In this document: positions 22,026-23,670 of the stretch, in pieces
Layout: each line of letters starts with the position of its first letter
Position numbering within the stretch: the stretch's first letter is position 1
Source: Ramlibacter tataouinensis
GTDB lineage: Bacteria > Pseudomonadota > Gammaproteobacteria > Burkholderiales > Burkholderiaceae_C
NCBI GenBank assembly: GCA_002427815.1
Contig: DIZF01000046.1
Span: 1 to 23,670, forward strand
DNA length: 23,670 nucleotides
Direction of reading: 5' to 3'
Translations under genes and position numbers: made by a program
Notes under the pieces: model-generated
Databases searched by the model: none
Told to the model about the DNA's origin: nothing
What the model saw: only the letters and a program-made list of their open reading frames with translations

Positions 22026-23510
22026 ATGCAGACAGCCGGCATCGCACTGGCGCAGGCCATGGTCACGGCCCTGGCCCGGGCGCTTCACGCGCAAATCATA
22101 GAGACGCACATCTCATGGGTGCTGCTGGCCCAGGATCTGGCGTACAAGATCAAGAAGCCGGTGCATCTGTCGTTCGTCGACTATGGGACGCTCGATGCGC
22201 GGCGCCGGTTTTGCGAGGAGGAGGTGCGGTTGAACCGCAGGCTCGCCGCATCGCTTTATCTCGGTGTGAGCCGCATCACCGGGACGCATCGGTTGCCGAA
22301 CGTCGATGGCGCGGGGCCGGTTCTGGAGTACGCCGTGCGCATGCTCCGGTTCCCACCGGGCGCGCTGTTCGGCGAGCAGCTCGCGGCGGGCGAACTCACG
22401 CCCCGCGCTGTCGACCAGCTGGCGGCGCTGCTCGGCGATTTCCATGAACACGCGCCTCGCACGGCTGCCGACAACGGCTTCGGCAGCGTGGAGGGCCGCC
22501 GCGCCGTCGCGCTGGCCGCGCTCGATGGCGCCGCGCCCGTGGTCGGCACGGACGACGTGCCCCGATTGCGTGAATGGCTCGAGACTCAGGCTGCGGCGCT
22601 GGCGCCGCTGTGGAAAGCGCGCCTGGAGTCGGACCGCGTGCGCGAATGCCATGGCGACCTGCACCTGGACAACGTGGTCAGCCTGGCCAGCGGCGTCGCG
22701 GCATTCGACTGCATCGAATTCGATCCTGCACTGCGATGGATCGACGTCATCGACGACATCGCGTTCCCGGTGATGGATTTCGGGGCGCGGGGCCGCAGCG
22801 ACTGGGGTTTCCGGCTGCTCAACGGGTGGCTCGACCGCACCGGCGACCACGGGGCGGTGCCGGCCTTGCACTTCTCGGCCGTGTACCGTGCGCTGGTGCG
22901 GGCTCAGGTCGAATATCTGCGCGGCGCCGGCCACGCAGCCGGTGCGCGCCGGTTCGTCGACGCGGCGTTGTCCTGGACACAGCCGCCGTCACCCCAGCTG
23001 TGCATCACCCATGGATTGCCCGGCTCGGGCAAGACCTTCCAGTCGCAGCAGCTCCTGGAACGCGAAGGCGCGATCCGTTTGCGCTCGGACGTCGAACGCA
23101 AGCGGCTGTTCGGCCTGGGCATGCTGGAGGACTCACACTCCCGGGGCCTGGACCTGTACAACCCGCAAGCGACTGCGCGCACCTATGAGTATCTCTTCGC
23201 GACCGCGCGCACTCTGCTGCAAGCGGGCTGGCCGGTGGTGCTCGATGCCGCATTCCTGCAGCGTGCCGAGCGTGAGGCAGCCTACGCGCTCGCGCGTGAA
23301 CTCCAGGTGCCGTTCTCCATCCTGGACTGCCAGGCGCCACCCCAGGTATTGCGCGAGCGGCTGTTGGCACGCCGCGATGACGCGTCGGAGGCCGATGTGA
23401 CCATCCTCGAGAAACTGCTCTCGATTGCGCAGCCGCTTGAACAGGACGAACTGGCGCGGGTGCGCCCGGCAGGCGATAACGCTGCACCGGCCGGGGGGCC
23501 GGCTCGGTAA
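22026..23510 (+). CDS. Bifunctional aminoglycoside-phosphotransferase-like kinase/P-loop ATPase
   Basis: 494 residues. The N-terminal half is a kinase-like fold: an AYKIKKPV lysine segment near 40-46, catalytic loop HGDLHLDN at 209-216, and metal-binding FDCIEFDP near 228-234. The C-terminal half is a P-loop kinase-like ATPase with Walker A GLPGSGKT at 330-337, then RLRSDVERKRLFGL. This two-domain layout (COG2187 plus COG0645) matches M. tuberculosis Rv2004c, a DosR-regulated hypoxia gene beside a universal stress protein gene. The substrate is unknown; resistance to aminoglycosides is not implied. No ribosome binding site precedes the ATG, consistent with a leaderless transcript from the Fnr-type box. 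An ATG at 22059 is an alternative start. Confidence 0.88.
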   Translation: MQTAGIALAQAMVTALARALHAQIIETHISWVLLAQDLAYKIKKPVHLSFVDYGTLDARRRFCEEEVRLNRRLAASLYLGVSRITGTHRLPNVDGAGPVLEYAVRMLRFPPGALFGEQLAAGELTPRAVDQLAALLGDFHEHAPRTAADNGFGSVEGRRAVALAALDGAAPVVGTDDVPRLREWLETQAAALAPLWKARLESDRVRECHGDLHLDNVVSLASGVAAFDCIEFDPALRWIDVIDDIAFPVMDFGARGRSDWGFRLLNGWLDRTGDHGAVPALHFSAVYRALVRAQVEYLRGAGHAAGARRFVDAALSWTQPPSPQLCITHGLPGSGKTFQSQQLLEREGAIRLRSDVERKRLFGLGMLEDSHSRGLDLYNPQATARTYEYLFATARTLLQAGWPVVLDAAFLQRAEREAAYALARELQVPFSILDCQAPPQVLRERLLARRDDASEADVTILEKLLSIAQPLEQDELARVRPAGDNAAPAGGPAR

Positions 23511-23511
23511 T

Positions 23512-23535
23512 CAGGGCGGCGGCGCTGCCGCCCTG
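23512..23535. terminator. Strong hairpin after the kinase fusion gene
   Basis: CAGGGCGGC and GCCGCCCTG form a perfect 9-bp GC-rich stem with a 6-nt loop, starting 2 nt after the kinase stop and before the convergent BON gene stop. There is no long T-run, so it may end transcription poorly by itself, but its place between convergent genes suits a bidirectional terminator. Confidence 0.55.
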
Positions 23536-23555
23536 GCTTCAATCAGCGGGCCGAC

Positions 23556-23571
23556 GCGGCCTCAAGGCCGC
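23556..23571. repeat. Small hairpin over the BON gene stop codon
   Basis: GCGGCC-TCAA-GGCCGC is a perfect 6-bp stem with a 4-nt loop that contains the stop codon of the minus-strand BON gene. It may contribute to 3' end formation together with the hairpin at 23512-23535. Confidence 0.35.
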
Positions 23572-23670
23572 ACGATAATGTCGTTGCGCACGCCGCGCGC
23601 CCCGCTCACGGCGCGCGCGAGATTCTCAGCCTGGGACTTTTCCGCCGCGGACTTGGCGAAGCCTCTCAGC
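23562..23670 (-). CDS. BON-domain protein, C-terminal end (partial)
   Basis: The minus-strand frame from the window edge to a TGA at 23564-23562 gives 35 residues in which a GFAKSAAEKSQAENLARAVS helix is followed by GARGVRNDIIVRP at the C-terminus. This is the closing helix and strand of a BON domain (the typical end is SGV..V.N.I.V), as in OsmY-like proteins. The rest lies outside the window. It is convergent with the kinase fusion gene. A second BON protein in the same locus as the triple-BON protein at 15329 fits the stress-protein theme. Confidence 0.7.
   Translation of the reverse strand, partial: LRGFAKSAAEKSQAENLARAVSGARGVRNDIIVRP

Noticed and set aside
22026..23510. Aminoglycoside resistance gene.
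   Set aside because: Only the kinase fold is shared with aminoglycoside phosphotransferases. The fusion to a P-loop domain and the hypoxia context match the Rv2004c-like family, for which resistance is not the established role.
1..23670. Mobile elements, prophage, CRISPR arrays, tRNA or rRNA genes, toxin-antitoxin pairs.
   Set aside because: I saw no transposase, integrase, regularly spaced direct repeats, tRNA-like cloverleaf or known toxin motif on either strand. This is a by-eye reading and could miss a small RNA.

Overview
The window looks like chromosomal DNA of a high-GC betaproteobacterium, most likely Burkholderiales (Comamonadaceae-like). The evidence is the very GC-rich coding sequence, the class I PHB synthase and phasin genes, the divergent hemN/fnr pair, and a gene set resembling the low-oxygen-activated (lxa) locus known from Burkholderia cenocepacia. 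No rRNA, tRNA, CRISPR array, transposase or phage gene was seen.

Layout. Positions 1-200 hold a decayed GNAT acetyltransferase tail. Positions 221-2959 (minus) hold a homospermidine synthase followed by a PuuB-like FAD oxidoreductase, a polyamine unit. Positions 3156-4514 (plus) encode a beta-CASP metallo-beta-lactamase-fold RNase. Positions 4560-6629 (minus) encode hemN then a TauE/SafE-like membrane protein, divergent from fnr (6755-7552, plus). Positions 7621-10314 (minus) encode a Pat-like acyl-CoA synthetase/GNAT fusion, divergent from a DksA/TraR-like regulator coupled to a phasin (10452-11359). phaC (11416-13167, minus) is divergent from a zinc alcohol dehydrogenase (13298-14302). An L,D-transpeptidase-like gene (14195-15148, minus) is divergent from a BON, Hsp20, ABC transporter, HlyD operon (15329-20110). 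A minus-strand stress block follows: universal stress protein, flavodoxin-like protein, OsmC-like protein. A plus-strand kinase/P-loop fusion (22026-23510) and the 3' end of another BON gene (minus) close the window.

How it works together. An oxygen-sensing Fnr with all four cluster cysteines is encoded here. Nine Fnr/FixK-type 14-mers (TTG[A/C]-N6-TCAA, one with a single mismatch) lie upstream of nearly every transcription unit from 3100 to 22030, and a tenth, poorer site lies at the predicted fnr start. At most of these promoters the box is followed 21-22 nt later by a -10-like hexamer, often TANNNT, which is the class II Fnr-activated layout. The window therefore reads as a physically clustered low-oxygen persistence regulon: heme synthesis without O2, PHB storage, fermentation, protein acetylation, protein and envelope protection, and stress proteins. 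The polyamine pair at the left end has no such box.

Most unusual points: (1) the repeated promoter layout, including three genes whose predicted start of transcription falls on the ATG (leaderless mRNAs); (2) an ABC transporter gene that appears to be an in-frame fusion of an ATPase to the middle of its permease, lacking the first membrane helix and most of the first periplasmic domain; (3) an L,D-transpeptidase-like protein whose expected catalytic Cys is Ser; (4) a second Fnr-like site on the predicted fnr start point, suggesting autorepression. All assignments come from reading the sequence; no database search was run.
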